A stretch of DNA of 64,000 nucleotides from Cercis canadensis (taxonomy: Eukaryota; Streptophyta; Magnoliopsida; Fabales; Fabaceae). The position numbers and the translations under genes are program-made. The notes below the pieces were generated by a model. It ran no database searches and was not told the origin of the DNA. It worked only from the letters and a program-made list of their open reading frames with translations. Shown in pieces: positions 1-10,424 of the stretch (its first letter is position 1; each line of letters starts with the position of its first letter). Location of the stretch: assembly GCA_003255065.1 (NCBI GenBank), contig QAOA01000648.1, forward strand, positions 293,072 to 357,071, written 5' to 3'.

Positions 1-2889
1 AGATTTACCGTTGCGCGGGGTGTGACCCTCATCAAGAACTAATAAACCAGGAAGCTGTAGAAGGGCTTCCCTTAAATCCTTGTTTTTTCCAGCAAGTGTC
101 TTGAACAAACTGTAACCAATTCCCAAGATACTTCTCTCCTTTTTCCAGGAAAACAACTTCACCAAACGGATAGTTTTCTTGTTACTAACATTATTAAATC
201 CAGATTGCCTCAGAAGGCTCATAGCTATCTCACTCTCCATGCCAGAGTACTCGTACTCGTTCAAATTGTGAAAGGGAAAGCCAAAATTCCACTTGCTAAA
301 TTCTTCTTCCCATGTAAGAAGCATGCTCTTAGGAGCAATGATAATTGGTCTGCAATTGGGATATAGTTCCATAAAGGACCGGAGAAATACAATAGTAAGA
401 AGGGTTTTCCCAGTGCCAGGAGCATGTGATATAATGCACCCACCCCCATCAGGAAAATCTACTTGCTGTTTCAACTTGTCAAGAACAATTTCACCAGCTA
501 TCTTCCTCCAAAGAAATTCAAAAGCTTCACACTGGTGAGGGTACATACTATTCTTTACTCCAGGAATTATATCCCATACTGTTCCACTGCAATTGTGATC
601 ATGGCCAGACAAGTTATCGCAACCAGTGGATTGATGCCCAAGATCATAAAACACAGTGTGGTCCACGTGGTCCACACAAGAATCTCTCCTGCCTGACTTT
701 CCAAAGGGATATTTACTCTGTGTATGGAAAAATCATGAAGATAATCTGTTACTTCAAGATCGGAACTAAGGAGAATGGAGTAGAATTTCTAAATAATCAT
801 TCACAGGTCATGAGATATATTAATGCAACTCAATCAGAGCAATATTTAGAGAAAAGTACCTAAAGGAATCAATTTCATTAACATGGAAATTTGATTGAAA
901 AACTGAATGACTTACAAAAGGAGGTAAAATGTACTTGATCTCCGTGTCTACATGAAAGCAAATTGCACATTTAATTCCAATTTCCTCATCAATAACAAGC
1001 TTATGCTTCCCTTGCTGGCAAAGACTAGCTGTGTATACAGCATCCCTATCATTTTCAACCTGCTGAAAAGAAAAACAACTTAAGTTACACTCTAATAAAA
1101 AGCACATGTAAAAAGATTTTATTCACTAGCTCAATGATTGAACTGATTTCTATAGTTCCAAGTATATGACTCAAGTACGACAAAACGGCGGCGGGGGGGG
1201 AGGAAATAGGTTAAATTTGGAGGCAAATAACATACAAAACAGAAAGAGAGTGCATTTTATCCCCTGAATAAAGTAGGAACCAACCTACCTCAGCAGCAGC
1301 AGGACCAGAATTTTGCACTGTAATATTTACCACCCGATCATACTCAGCCCAGAGTCGCTCTAATTCTTTCTGCTCTTGTGATTTCTCGGGTGGTGTCTCC
1401 TCTGGTCCAAAATGAAACTTCAACGGTAAAGTAATATCTGCTGGNCCCCTGAATAAAGTAGGAGCCAACCTACCTCAGCAGCAGCAGGACCAGAATTTTG
1501 CACTGTAATATTTACCACCCGATCATACTCAGCCCAGAGTCGCTCTAATTCTTTCTGCTCTTGTGATTTCTCGGGTGGTGTCTCCTCTGGTCCAAAATGA
1601 AACTTCAACGGTAAAGTAATATCTGCTGGATTAGTATCGTGATTTGTTGATGAAACTAACTTCTCTAAAAGCACGTCTCCCTTATTACAGAAGGAATCCT
1701 GAAGAATCTTGATTACATCATAATCTTTCGGTGAAGGGATGTGTTTTTTTATTGTGGATTTCCTCATCTTCCCTTTCTTGTCTACATTCTGCACACATGG
1801 AATGCCATCCCTTTCGTCACCACTAGATTTTGCTTCATCAGACACACCACTTACTCCATCTCCATTACAGAACTCCTCGTGATTTTCATCATCAATACCA
1901 TTATAAGAGGCCGATTTGCTTCTGGTAGCATTCGTTTTCGGAAGAACGTGATTTGTTTCCTCGTTCAAATCACGATGCTCAGAGTCAGAGTCAGACTCTT
2001 CCTCATCCTCCTCATCAACACAGAGGGCTTCACTAAAAGTAGCCTTCTTCCTTTTCCGAAGAACGTAATTTGATGCATCCTCCAAATCGCCATAATCAGA
2101 ATCAAACTCTGCCTCTTCCTCATCCTCCTGGTCGACACATATGGGTTGACTTAAAGTTCCCAACTTTACTTTTTTGGTCTTACGTTTTGAATGGGAACGT
2201 GTTCGTTGTGCAACAGATTTACCCGCATATCCGGAACCAGTCGCATCCTCCCTGGAATCGCGTTCTTGAATCAATATATCGAGGCCATATGCTTTTCTCC
2301 TCTTCAGTCCAGGCTCAATAATCTTCCTTCTGTCCCCTGTCTTCTTGGCCTCACTTTCTCCAACAAATTCTACGTCTTCTCCCAATAAATCCCCTGAAAT
2401 TATCTGCTCAGGGCTACCGGGATCTTCAAGAATTTCCTCTTCATTGTTCCCATGGTCAGGCAATGCCTCATCCTCATCATCAAGAACAGCAGCAGCAGCA
2501 GAATCCTCACTTCTCTCCGGAACATCCTCGTCTAAACTATCATCATCGTCTTCGATGTCCTCATATTGAGGACTTGTCTCCTGAGGCTCTACAATATACA
2601 AATCGTCATCATCACTATCACCCACCAGACGAAGTTCCACGTTTTCCTTTTTCTGATACAATACTGCATCCTCGCGCGCCACATTATGCCCTTCTTTCTC
2701 CAGATTAGCCCTAATTGGTTTTCCCCGAGCTAACACTGAACTGGGTTGTGTGTCACTTGCCGAACCAACCCCGTTTTTTTTATTGCTCTGTTTCTTAACC
2801 TCCAAATCGCCATCTTTCTTCGTGCTCTGTTTCTTAACCTCCATTTCGTCGTTCTTCTCTCTAGACCGAGTTCTTGATGCTACGGGCAT
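1..2889 (-). CDS. CLSY4: CLASSY 3/4-like SNF2 chromatin remodeler, 3' part outside window
   Basis: SNF2-family protein of the plant CLASSY group, which in Arabidopsis recruits RNA polymerase IV for RNA-directed DNA methylation in the nucleus. Exons read on the minus strand are 2889-1474, 1062-916 and 717 to beyond position 1, with GT-AG introns, giving 760 residues before the edge. Residues 1-450 are acidic and low complexity with basic patches (start MPVASRTRSR), and hold two tandem 39-aa repeats. A CAIC Cys pair lies at 504-507. The helicase core starts in exon 3, with Walker A APGTGKT at 620-626 (Lys625) and the DEGH box at 750-753, the last motif before the edge. The start was chosen at 2889 because an acceptor-like site (2921-2922) lies just upstream, so the longer reading frame upstream is probably intron. 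The end of exon 1 is duplicated around a single N, an assembly fault. CLSY3 versus CLSY4 cannot be separated here; the symbol is a best guess. Confidence 0.85.
1261..1629. repeat. 184-bp direct duplication around a single N (assembly artefact)
   Basis: Positions 1261-1444 and 1446-1629 are the same 184 bases with one visible difference (A versus G near 1279/1464), separated by one N at 1445. The unit carries the end of CLSY exon 1 and its splice donor. The intact coding frame runs through the right-hand copy. This looks like two overlapping contig ends, possibly two haplotypes, that were placed side by side and not merged. Confidence 0.85.
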
Positions 2890-3260
2890 CTTGTACAACA
2901 AAAACTTCGCTTTTTCCTTCCTGCAATAAACGAAAATAAGTCCCCTCTCCACAAGTAAAAAATAGGCATATACTGCCCAGTAACGTAAAAGGAAAGAAAC
3001 AGAGAAAACCAAAAAAACAAAAAAAAAAAAGAACGACCTTCAGAGTGTGTATACCAGTAATAACACGAGCGGCAAAAGCACCGATCACTGAGAGAGGGTG
3101 AGAGTGAGATAGAAAACACTGCTTACTGCTTAGCTTAGTAAACAGGGGAGGGAAGGAAACGCACGAAGCGTGCATGAGAGAAGGCTACGGATTCCCTCTT
3201 TGGGTCCCTTCACAGTTCGCACAAACCTTATTTTATTCCAGAGAGCAGAGAGGACAAGCT
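2890..3260 (-). promoter_or_regulatory. CLSY 5' leader and proximal promoter region
   Basis: On the minus strand the ATG at 2889 is preceded by a pyrimidine tract and a TTTATTGCAG acceptor-like site with the AG at 2922-2921, so a 5'-UTR intron is likely. I could not fix its donor with confidence. The rest of the stretch has no convincing reading frame. No clear TATA box was seen. Confidence 0.4.
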
Positions 3261-3503
3261 ACGTAAGCGGTGAAACTCTCCAAAAAAAAATGTCCACTTT
3301 CAATGCCGAAAGTACCCCTCCGGCTCTCATGTTTGTGATTAGGGCAAAACAAAAGGGGAGTTGATTGGGACCGTTGGATTCCTTTAATTAATGTAAGAGA
3401 ATTAAGGGTTTTGAATGGAATTATCAAAACTGAAAACCCTTCATTCTTATCTGTTTGACTTCCATTTTCAAATTTAAACCCTAATGTGACATATGTTGGA
3501 TAA

Positions 3504-4142
3504 TTTATCAAAATACTATTATTTAATAATAAATTTACGAATTTATGTTACTTTTAAAATTATTTACCAAAATTTGTCATTTTTTTTACATAATACATGC
3601 TAAAGCATTTTTATCCTAAAATACTAAAATATTATAGCATTTTAAACAATAAACACTCAAATATATTTTTTGTAAAAAAAAATGCCAAATTTTTTTTGAA
3701 AACGCTGAAACATAAAGGCTCATGACATGATTTTTCTTGGAAACGAAATAAAAAGTGTATTCATTTATATGTTTTTTATAAGAGAACGCTGAAATGAAAC
3801 AGTGTTTTCTAGTAAAAAATGCATATTCATTTTGACCTTTTTTACATTGAAAATAAATATGGATTTTTCACTAAAAAAACGTTATTTTATTTCAGCATTT
3901 TCTTATAGAAAATGCTCATTTCGACGTTTTCTTATCAAAAATATTTGGTTATTTTTTTTTTTTACAGAAAATATATTTTATATTTTAGCATTTATTGTTT
4001 AAACGCTATAATATTTTAACATTTTTTTTTAAAAAAAACACATTAGCGTGTATTTGGTGAAAAAAGTGACTCATTTTGATAAATAGTTTTAAAACTAATC
4101 TAAATTCGTAAATTATTTATTAAATGACATTATTTTCGTAAA
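3504..4142. repeat. AT-rich inverted-repeat element (MITE-like)
   Basis: The left end (TTTATCAAAATACTATTATT from 3504) and the reverse complement of the right end (TTTACGAAAATAATGTCATT) align with scattered mismatches. The similarity continues inward through paired blocks such as TTTACGAATTTA and the AACAATAAA/TTTATTGTTTA pair near 3645 and 3993. The two arms cover most of the element, so it is a long imperfect palindrome of about 640 bp. The interior is extremely AT-rich with repeated GCATTTT-like motifs. I found no clear target-site duplication. Family not assigned. Confidence 0.6.
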
Positions 4143-4678
4143 TTTGCCGTTATATGTGATAAATGAATTTTTTTCATAACAATAAATGATAATGAGTGTT
4201 TGAAATTTTATTTTATTTTTACATGATGCACAAAAATTTAAAATTTTAACTTCTTTTGAATTATTCAAATTCCTTATTACAAAATTAGTGACTTAAAATT
4301 TTTAACTTTTTCATATAAAAAAAATTAATCTCTACATATTTATAAAAATATATATATATAATTTTATGTCCACTTTTAATGGATTGTATTTCGCATAAAG
4401 ACATTTTCTTTTACGTAAATAAATAAATACTACTTAAAACAATTATCATACTTAATTGTGGACTATCCATTTAACTATTTTAACCCGTACCACAAGTACT
4501 TAGTACTAAATAGTAAGTACTGAGGAATCTAACCAGTCAGAACAAGCAAATTTAAGCATAGGTACCAAACAACATAAGCAAGGCAAGAAAACAAGCAAAT
4601 GAAACAGACATACAAGCAAAAAGCAAAAGAAAGGCTTCTCACTAAAAATGAGAAGGATGAGGAACATAAGTTAAGAAT

Positions 4679-5276
4679 TAGAGCTATCAAAACGGGCTGG
4701 TCCGCCCAGGCCCATCTCAAACCGTCAACAAACGGGGGCGGAACGGGCTTAGGAAACTTCAATCCAACCTAACCCACTTTGGGTTATGAGTTAGGTGGGC
4801 TAGCCCACCAAAACTTAAAAAAAAAAAAAAAACAATGGCAATGCATTAAATTTGATGTATAATTGATGCATGGTTGAGTTGTGATAGTCAAAATGACATA
4901 TGACAGCAAATGATTGAGGATTTAGCTCTTTAGGACAATATTTATATTCAAGGATTTAAATGAATTTGAAGCTTGCATGGTATATTGTTTTATTGGTTGA
5001 AGTTGATTGGGTGCGAAAGGAAAATAACCAAAAAAATGACACAAATAGGTGATTTAGTTAGGGATTTGTGACTTCTCTTTTTTTAAAAATAAAAAAAAAT
5101 AGAAAAAATGAACATAATGAGCTAACACAATCCGTCCCGTTTTAACTCGCAACCCAAACTGGGGTGGCCTAAAATAACTTACTTTTAAACGGATCTAAAT
5201 TATATGAACTTAACACACACTGTTTGCATGATGGGTCGGATCAACCCGACTGACCCAACCCAATTTGACACTTCTA
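4679..5276. mobile_element. Non-autonomous hAT-like element, 598 bp
   Basis: The left end reads TAGAGCTATCAAAACGGGCT and the right end, reverse complemented, reads TAGAAGTGTCAAATTGGGTT; TAGnnnTnTCAAA-type ends are typical of plant hAT elements. It is flanked by TTAAGAAT (4671-4678) and TTAAGAAC (5277-5284), an 8-bp target-site duplication with one mismatch, the size made by hAT transposases. No transposase frame is present. Both arms are richer in G+C than the interior. Confidence 0.7.
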
Positions 5277-5443
5277 TTAAGAACCCAGGTTTCTACATAC
5301 CTTATCAACTCTAAAAACCAATGATATATGACCAAGGGTACTATTCTGAGTAACCCAAAATACTCAATGAGCCAAAACGAGCTTCTTAGACTCATTATGC
5401 ATCCCAAGCTTAAAGGGATATCACATTAATTAATTAATTGTAC

Positions 5444-5880
5444 GAACCATCACTTTGATCGAATTATTATATTTATACAACTTTTTTTACATATTTATCA
5501 TATTTTTAAATTTATTTATTTTAATATTATATTTTTTTTAAACAAAATTCAGAGTTGTAGGTCCCACTAAACATACCGTGGGCCGCGCCAACATGTCTTG
5601 ACCGAACACGCACGCAGCCCACATGACGTGTCCCACTTCATAAATGGTCAAATTGCCTTTGGAATTTGGAAAGAGAAAAAGAAGTGGGGAAAAGCATTTG
5701 ATGGAAATTGAGACACGTCATGTGGGCCGCAGCATGTCTTGTAGGAACATATTGGTTGGCCCACGACTTCGAATTTTTTTTTAATTTTTTAATATAATAT
5801 TAACATAAATAAATTTAAAAATATAATAAATATATATAAAAAATTATAAAATTATAATATTTACGTGAAAGTGCTGGAAC
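5444..5880. repeat. Inverted-repeat MITE-like element, about 437 bp
   Basis: Left GAACCATCACTTTGATCGAA pairs with the reverse complement of the right end, GTTCCAGCACTTTCACGTAA. Complementarity continues through long AT-rich arms (TTTTTAAATTTATTTAT near 5505 and its partner near 5809) and on into the GC-richer centre, where GTCCCAC...GTGGGCCGC on the left pairs with GGCCGC...GGCCCAC on the right. Target-site duplication not clear. No coding potential. Confidence 0.6.
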
Positions 5881-8079
5881 CCGCCAAGTAATAGACTAAT
5901 AGTATGCAAATGGCAACCTTGAAAAAAATCCAGCCACCCAGCTAGCTTTACAATACCAGATCCCGTTACACAATAGAATAGAACGAGAGTAATCTAACGA
6001 CTATGAGGTTGAATGGCAATTTGTGTAATTATACGCACTGTTCAGTGGCAAATATATACGGGCACGGCTTCGCCAGCTTGCATTCGTCACGATTGCCCGA
6101 ATAGTGAATGCAGTGGCCATTAGGTATGATTAGCTATTAAAAGGCATAATTAGCTATTAAAGACATTTCTTTTCAAACGTGCTCTCCCGACGAGAGCAAA
6201 TCAATCAAGTTTGCATTTAAGTGACCGTATCCTGTGAAGAGGGAAGACTAGTCTCTTATACTACCTTGGTAACACCAATTCCAATTGTACCTTATGTTCT
6301 GTTCTTCTTCTTCCTTAACTCGCTCGGAAAATGACTACTGGAAATTGTGCCTGACTATGTTATTCTCTTGGTTGTCAAGTAACCTTATATATACTTGGGG
6401 ACCATTCATTGAGTTCCAAATTTGTGACCTGCTATGCCTTTGGTTACAAAGTTTGGAATCTTGTTGAGTAACTGCGACTAAACATGGCTGTCTTCCCATC
6501 TACAAAGACCACTGCTTGATTCATAAATGCCTTTGTCCACTATCATTCAGCAAATGCGGTGACTCTGCTTGTTCATCACCAACGAGCCAATGTTTTGAGA
6601 AATAGGATGGTTGTATTTAGAAGGCTTTACATGGTTTATTCTTCGAGGATGCCATGTCATTTTCTACAAAAACAATATAGTATTAGTATCCCCTAACTTC
6701 AGAAATTCACATTTACAATACCAGCGCCCATGCGCCCGAGATTTCCACGAGTGGCAAATGGGCATCTCAGAATAAGACGACAGTGCTTTTTAATTTGAAA
6801 ACTTTCTAATTTTGTTAAATTTTTCTATACTTGACACTACGTTAGATTTTTCTCTCGTATCCTATTTCATTTTTATATTTGTTTTATTTCAGTCATATTT
6901 TAATCAATTTATCTATTTTATAAACAATTTCATGATAAATCTCATAGTTATAATGTTACAAATCAAATTTGATCTTGACGTTTATGTAGAATTATTAAAA
7001 TGGGCCAACCTATTTAAGCTTTGCTTAAGAGGTGGAGTGGGCTCTTAAAATGTAAACTTGATTAAAATTCACTTTTCCAGCATAACGCGTTTAGCTTTAT
7101 GGATCAATTGGGCTGCAGCCCATTTAGGTTGAGGAAAAAGTTGAGTTACGCAGCAAGTATTGCCAGAATAATGCCATCGGTGCCAAAATGTTTCTTAAGG
7201 TTACAGAGGATACCAAAAACAATCATGTACAAATATTAATATGTGCATAATTTTGAGAATTTTTTAAGTAATATAGCATTAATCTTATATTTGTGTAAGG
7301 GTCGATGGAGATTCATTCACTAAATTTTAATTTTCTCACAGAGAATTCTCAAATAGTTTAGTGAAAAAAAGTATAAAATTGGCCTGTGAATCCTGTGATC
7401 ATAATTGGAGTGTATATATATCAGTGTAAATGCTCATTTATTGACACTCCATTCAAACAGATTAAAAAGTTAAAACATTCTGTCAATACTTTTCTTTTAA
7501 GTAAAATATTTTTTTACCTTATAATATATATGTATAATCAATTTAGTACTTAAAAAAATTTAAGTGTTTTTTTGATTTTAAGTATTATTTTTAATATTTG
7601 AAAGATAATTTAATCCATCCAAACTCCCACATAATGAACTTATCACATTGATACTTATCATATTACGTGAAAGATTTTATTAATTCTCACTTATAAAAAT
7701 TAGACAAAAATTAAATTGATCGAGTTATTGATTATGCTTTTATTTTTGAGGAAAAAAAATTATTTTTATATTTTTCTTTCTTGGAGCCTAGGAGCATGGT
7801 CTCACGTCCGGTACTATATTGGACCCCACTCCGAGGCTGATGAAAAGGATTAACGAACCGCGTGTTTCCAAAACATTTGTCAGTTGTCACCGTATCACTA
7901 GCCATTAGATAGTGCATCACAATGAACCGACAAACATACAGGATCATAGTTTATCACAATCAAACACTGAAACATGCAGGATCACACGAAGAAAACTATC
8001 ACCAGCCACACAAAACCATTGACCACAAAATTTAAAATTTATATATGGTGTTTTCTAGGTACACTTTTTTAGAGGGGGA
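5881..8079. other. Intergenic, no gene seen
   Basis: About 2.2 kb with only short chance reading frames on both strands, frequent stops and AT-rich tracts. I saw no splice-linked coding exons, tRNA arms or terminal repeats that I can support. Confidence 0.6.
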
Positions 8080-8413
8080 TTTAGTATTATTCACTTTTTA
8101 ATTGGGGTTTTTAGTGGATTTAGATATCAAATTTAGTGTCATTACAAACATTGTTAAAAAAAAATGAATTATTTTATATGTATAAGAATATATAATTATT
8201 TATAAAATATAAAAAAAAATATTTAACAAAAAATTTAATTTTTACAAAAAAATAAATTTGATATATTTTTTTATATCGTGTCATTTTTATATTTTATAAA
8301 AATTATGTGTTTAGTTATATATTAAATGACTTAATATTTTTAAATATTTATAACGATATTAAAATTATTAAATAAATCTTACCAAAAATCCCGAGATAGT
8401 GAATAGTGCATAG
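8080..8413. repeat. Short inverted-repeat element with TATTCAC ends
   Basis: Left TTAGTATTATTCACTTTTTA and the reverse complement of the right end, CTATGCACTATTCACTATCT, align, followed on both sides by a GGnnTTTTTnG block and an AT-rich arm. Total about 335 bp. No target-site duplication could be fixed, so class is left open. Confidence 0.5.
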
Positions 8414-8487
8414 CTTAATATAGAACAAAAAATATTTATAGCTTATTAAACGTCATTCAAATGGGTCCCATCCTAATTCCAAATGGC

Positions 8488-9811
8488 GATTAAAATACTT
8501 TACTTATTCAATGCGCTATCAATATCATCTCTGAGAATAAAGTCTTATCATTTTAATCTCTCACTTATTAATTTTACTCCATTTAAATCATTCCGTCCAT
8601 ATGCTGCTAACTTGGCTAACGGAGGAACTGACGTGTAGCGTTAAACAACGCCACATAAGTTGCTTGGTTGGACACTTCACTTAAGTGAAGTCCCAAAACG
8701 ACACCGTTTTGGGTTTTAAGAGAAGACTAGTTTGCTCTCTATTTCATCCGTGCAGTTGACTTCGAATCCATAAAATTTTGTACTTTCCTCTCCATTTCCA
8801 GCTTCCATTTCGTCTAAACTACAACAATTTGGAGTCGAGAAACCCAGCTATCGCATTACATTGGTGGAGGTTGGGGGATTGCTTTTGAATGCTTTCAAGT
8901 AGCGAGTTTCAGATATTCCTACAGATTCTACTTTATATGTTTGCAAACAATTTGGAAGCTTTCTCGAATACTCATGCGCAAACTGCTCTTCGCATTCTCT
9001 CTCATCTCGGAGGCACACTCCCTATTCCCCTCACCAAAGGATTAGTTGCAAACAAACAAAGACTGAGAAAGAGACCAAGAAACAAAACTAATGAAATAAA
9101 AGCTTGAAAGTAAATATTCAAAACGGTTGTTAATAGATTTGAGAAACAGAGACAGCAAAGAACATAGAGGACAAAAGACGTTTTTCTATTACTTTTTTTT
9201 TTTTCCCAAATATAAGGTGCAGGTGCAACAAATGCTCAAGCTCGAGTAATTAGCTTCTGGGTCCGATTCTTGCCAATTCTCAAATGTTTGTACTTGTATG
9301 TGACCGCTTCTCTACCATTCATATGAGCTATCAAACCATCAAAACAGGGCCTGGTGCTATGAGGCACAGAGGCAGGGGCATTGATCTTCTTCATTTTAGA
9401 AAATTTCCAAAGTACAAAAATTTAGAAAATCAAATAGAATCCAAGTCAAAACCAACAGTACCACCAAGTCAAAGTCACCAATCTTGGCTGCTGTTCGTGC
9501 TTGAGAGAGCAGCAATGGAGAAACCCTTCCTCCCTCTGCGAATCGCTGATTGGATGTGGAATGGAAGGGTTCGCTCTCTTGAAACCCAAAACGGCACCGT
9601 TTTGGGCTTCACTTAAGTGTAGTGTCCAGACAGGCATCTTAACAGCACCACATCACTTCTAACGCCCCACGTCAGCTCTTCTGTCAGGCAAGTTAGCGGC
9701 AGATGACCAGAAGGATTTAAATAGAACGAAATTGACAAGTAAAGGATTAAAATGATAAAACTTTATACTCAAGGAATAGCGCCTAAATAAGTGGGACCAA
9801 GTATTTTAGTC
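8488..9811. mobile_element. Long-TIR non-autonomous DNA transposon, about 1.3 kb
   Basis: The first about 230 bp (from GATTAAAATACTT) match the reverse complement of the last about 230 bp (GACTAAAATACTT) with moderate divergence. Inside each arm lies CACTTAAGTG and then a near-palindrome: AAAACGACACCGTTTT at 8695-8710 and AAAACGGCACCGTTTT at 9588-9603. The flanks CCAAATGG on the left and CCTAAATGG on the right resemble a decayed target-site duplication. Long terminal inverted repeats of this kind are usual for Mutator-like elements. No transposase frame; the 110-aa frame at 9284-9616 shows nothing recognisable. It ends about 610 bp before the NPSN11 start codon. Confidence 0.65.
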
Positions 9812-10424
9812 CCTAAATGGCCCATCCACTGTGTTCAAAATATAGCGGTTTAAATGGGCGAACGCGAAACCCCTCGCATTGCCTCCCAAGTCCCAATACA
9901 CGCCGAAATACCCCAGGAGAAAAACCAAAAAGAAATTTAAAAGATTAAAAAATTAATCACAAAGTTTCTGTCAATCACGAGGGAGAGCCAATTTTGTTTG
10001 GACATTGCTATTGAGATCGAGGGGACAGTGTAAGTAAGCACCATAAACCTTCGATTTTGGTCTCCTCGGTCGCTAGCTGTAACCTATGTTGTTTCGATCT
10101 GATTCCAGTTGATTCCTTAATCCTTATATGCAATTCAGTGGTTGCAACCAGGTTCTCTTTTTAAGTTTGGTCTAAATTTCAAAACCTTCGAAATGTATGA
10201 GATTGCTTGGACGCAATGAATGTGTTGCTCAGTCAGAAAAATTATTACGTCCTATTTGCTGGTTTATTTTTTTACCAGATCTCCTTTGTATATACAATCC
10301 TAGGTGTGACCCTGTGAAGGTTTTATCCAATTTTGAGTAGTTTTGTCCAAGTCATCTAGATTTGGGATCTGAAGATTGAAGTAGAGTATATTGTGGATAT
10401 CATTATCGAGGTTGAATTGGGACT
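9812..10424 (+). promoter_or_regulatory. NPSN11 promoter and 5' leader
   Basis: Contains no coding frame. A GTAAGTAAGC donor-like site near 10030 follows a purine-rich stretch, and the gap to the ATG at 10425 fits a 5'-UTR intron, which is an inference. No TATA box was identified with confidence. Confidence 0.35.

Noticed and set aside
2463..2708. Plus-strand frames opposite CLSY exon 1
   Set aside because: They are antisense shadows of the acidic coding repeat; the minus frame is the real gene.
9212..9245. Minus-strand text GCATTTGTTGCACCTGCACC, similar to plant miR530
   Set aside because: It has three extra bases relative to the miRNA as I remember it, and I found no complementary arm nearby to make a precursor hairpin.
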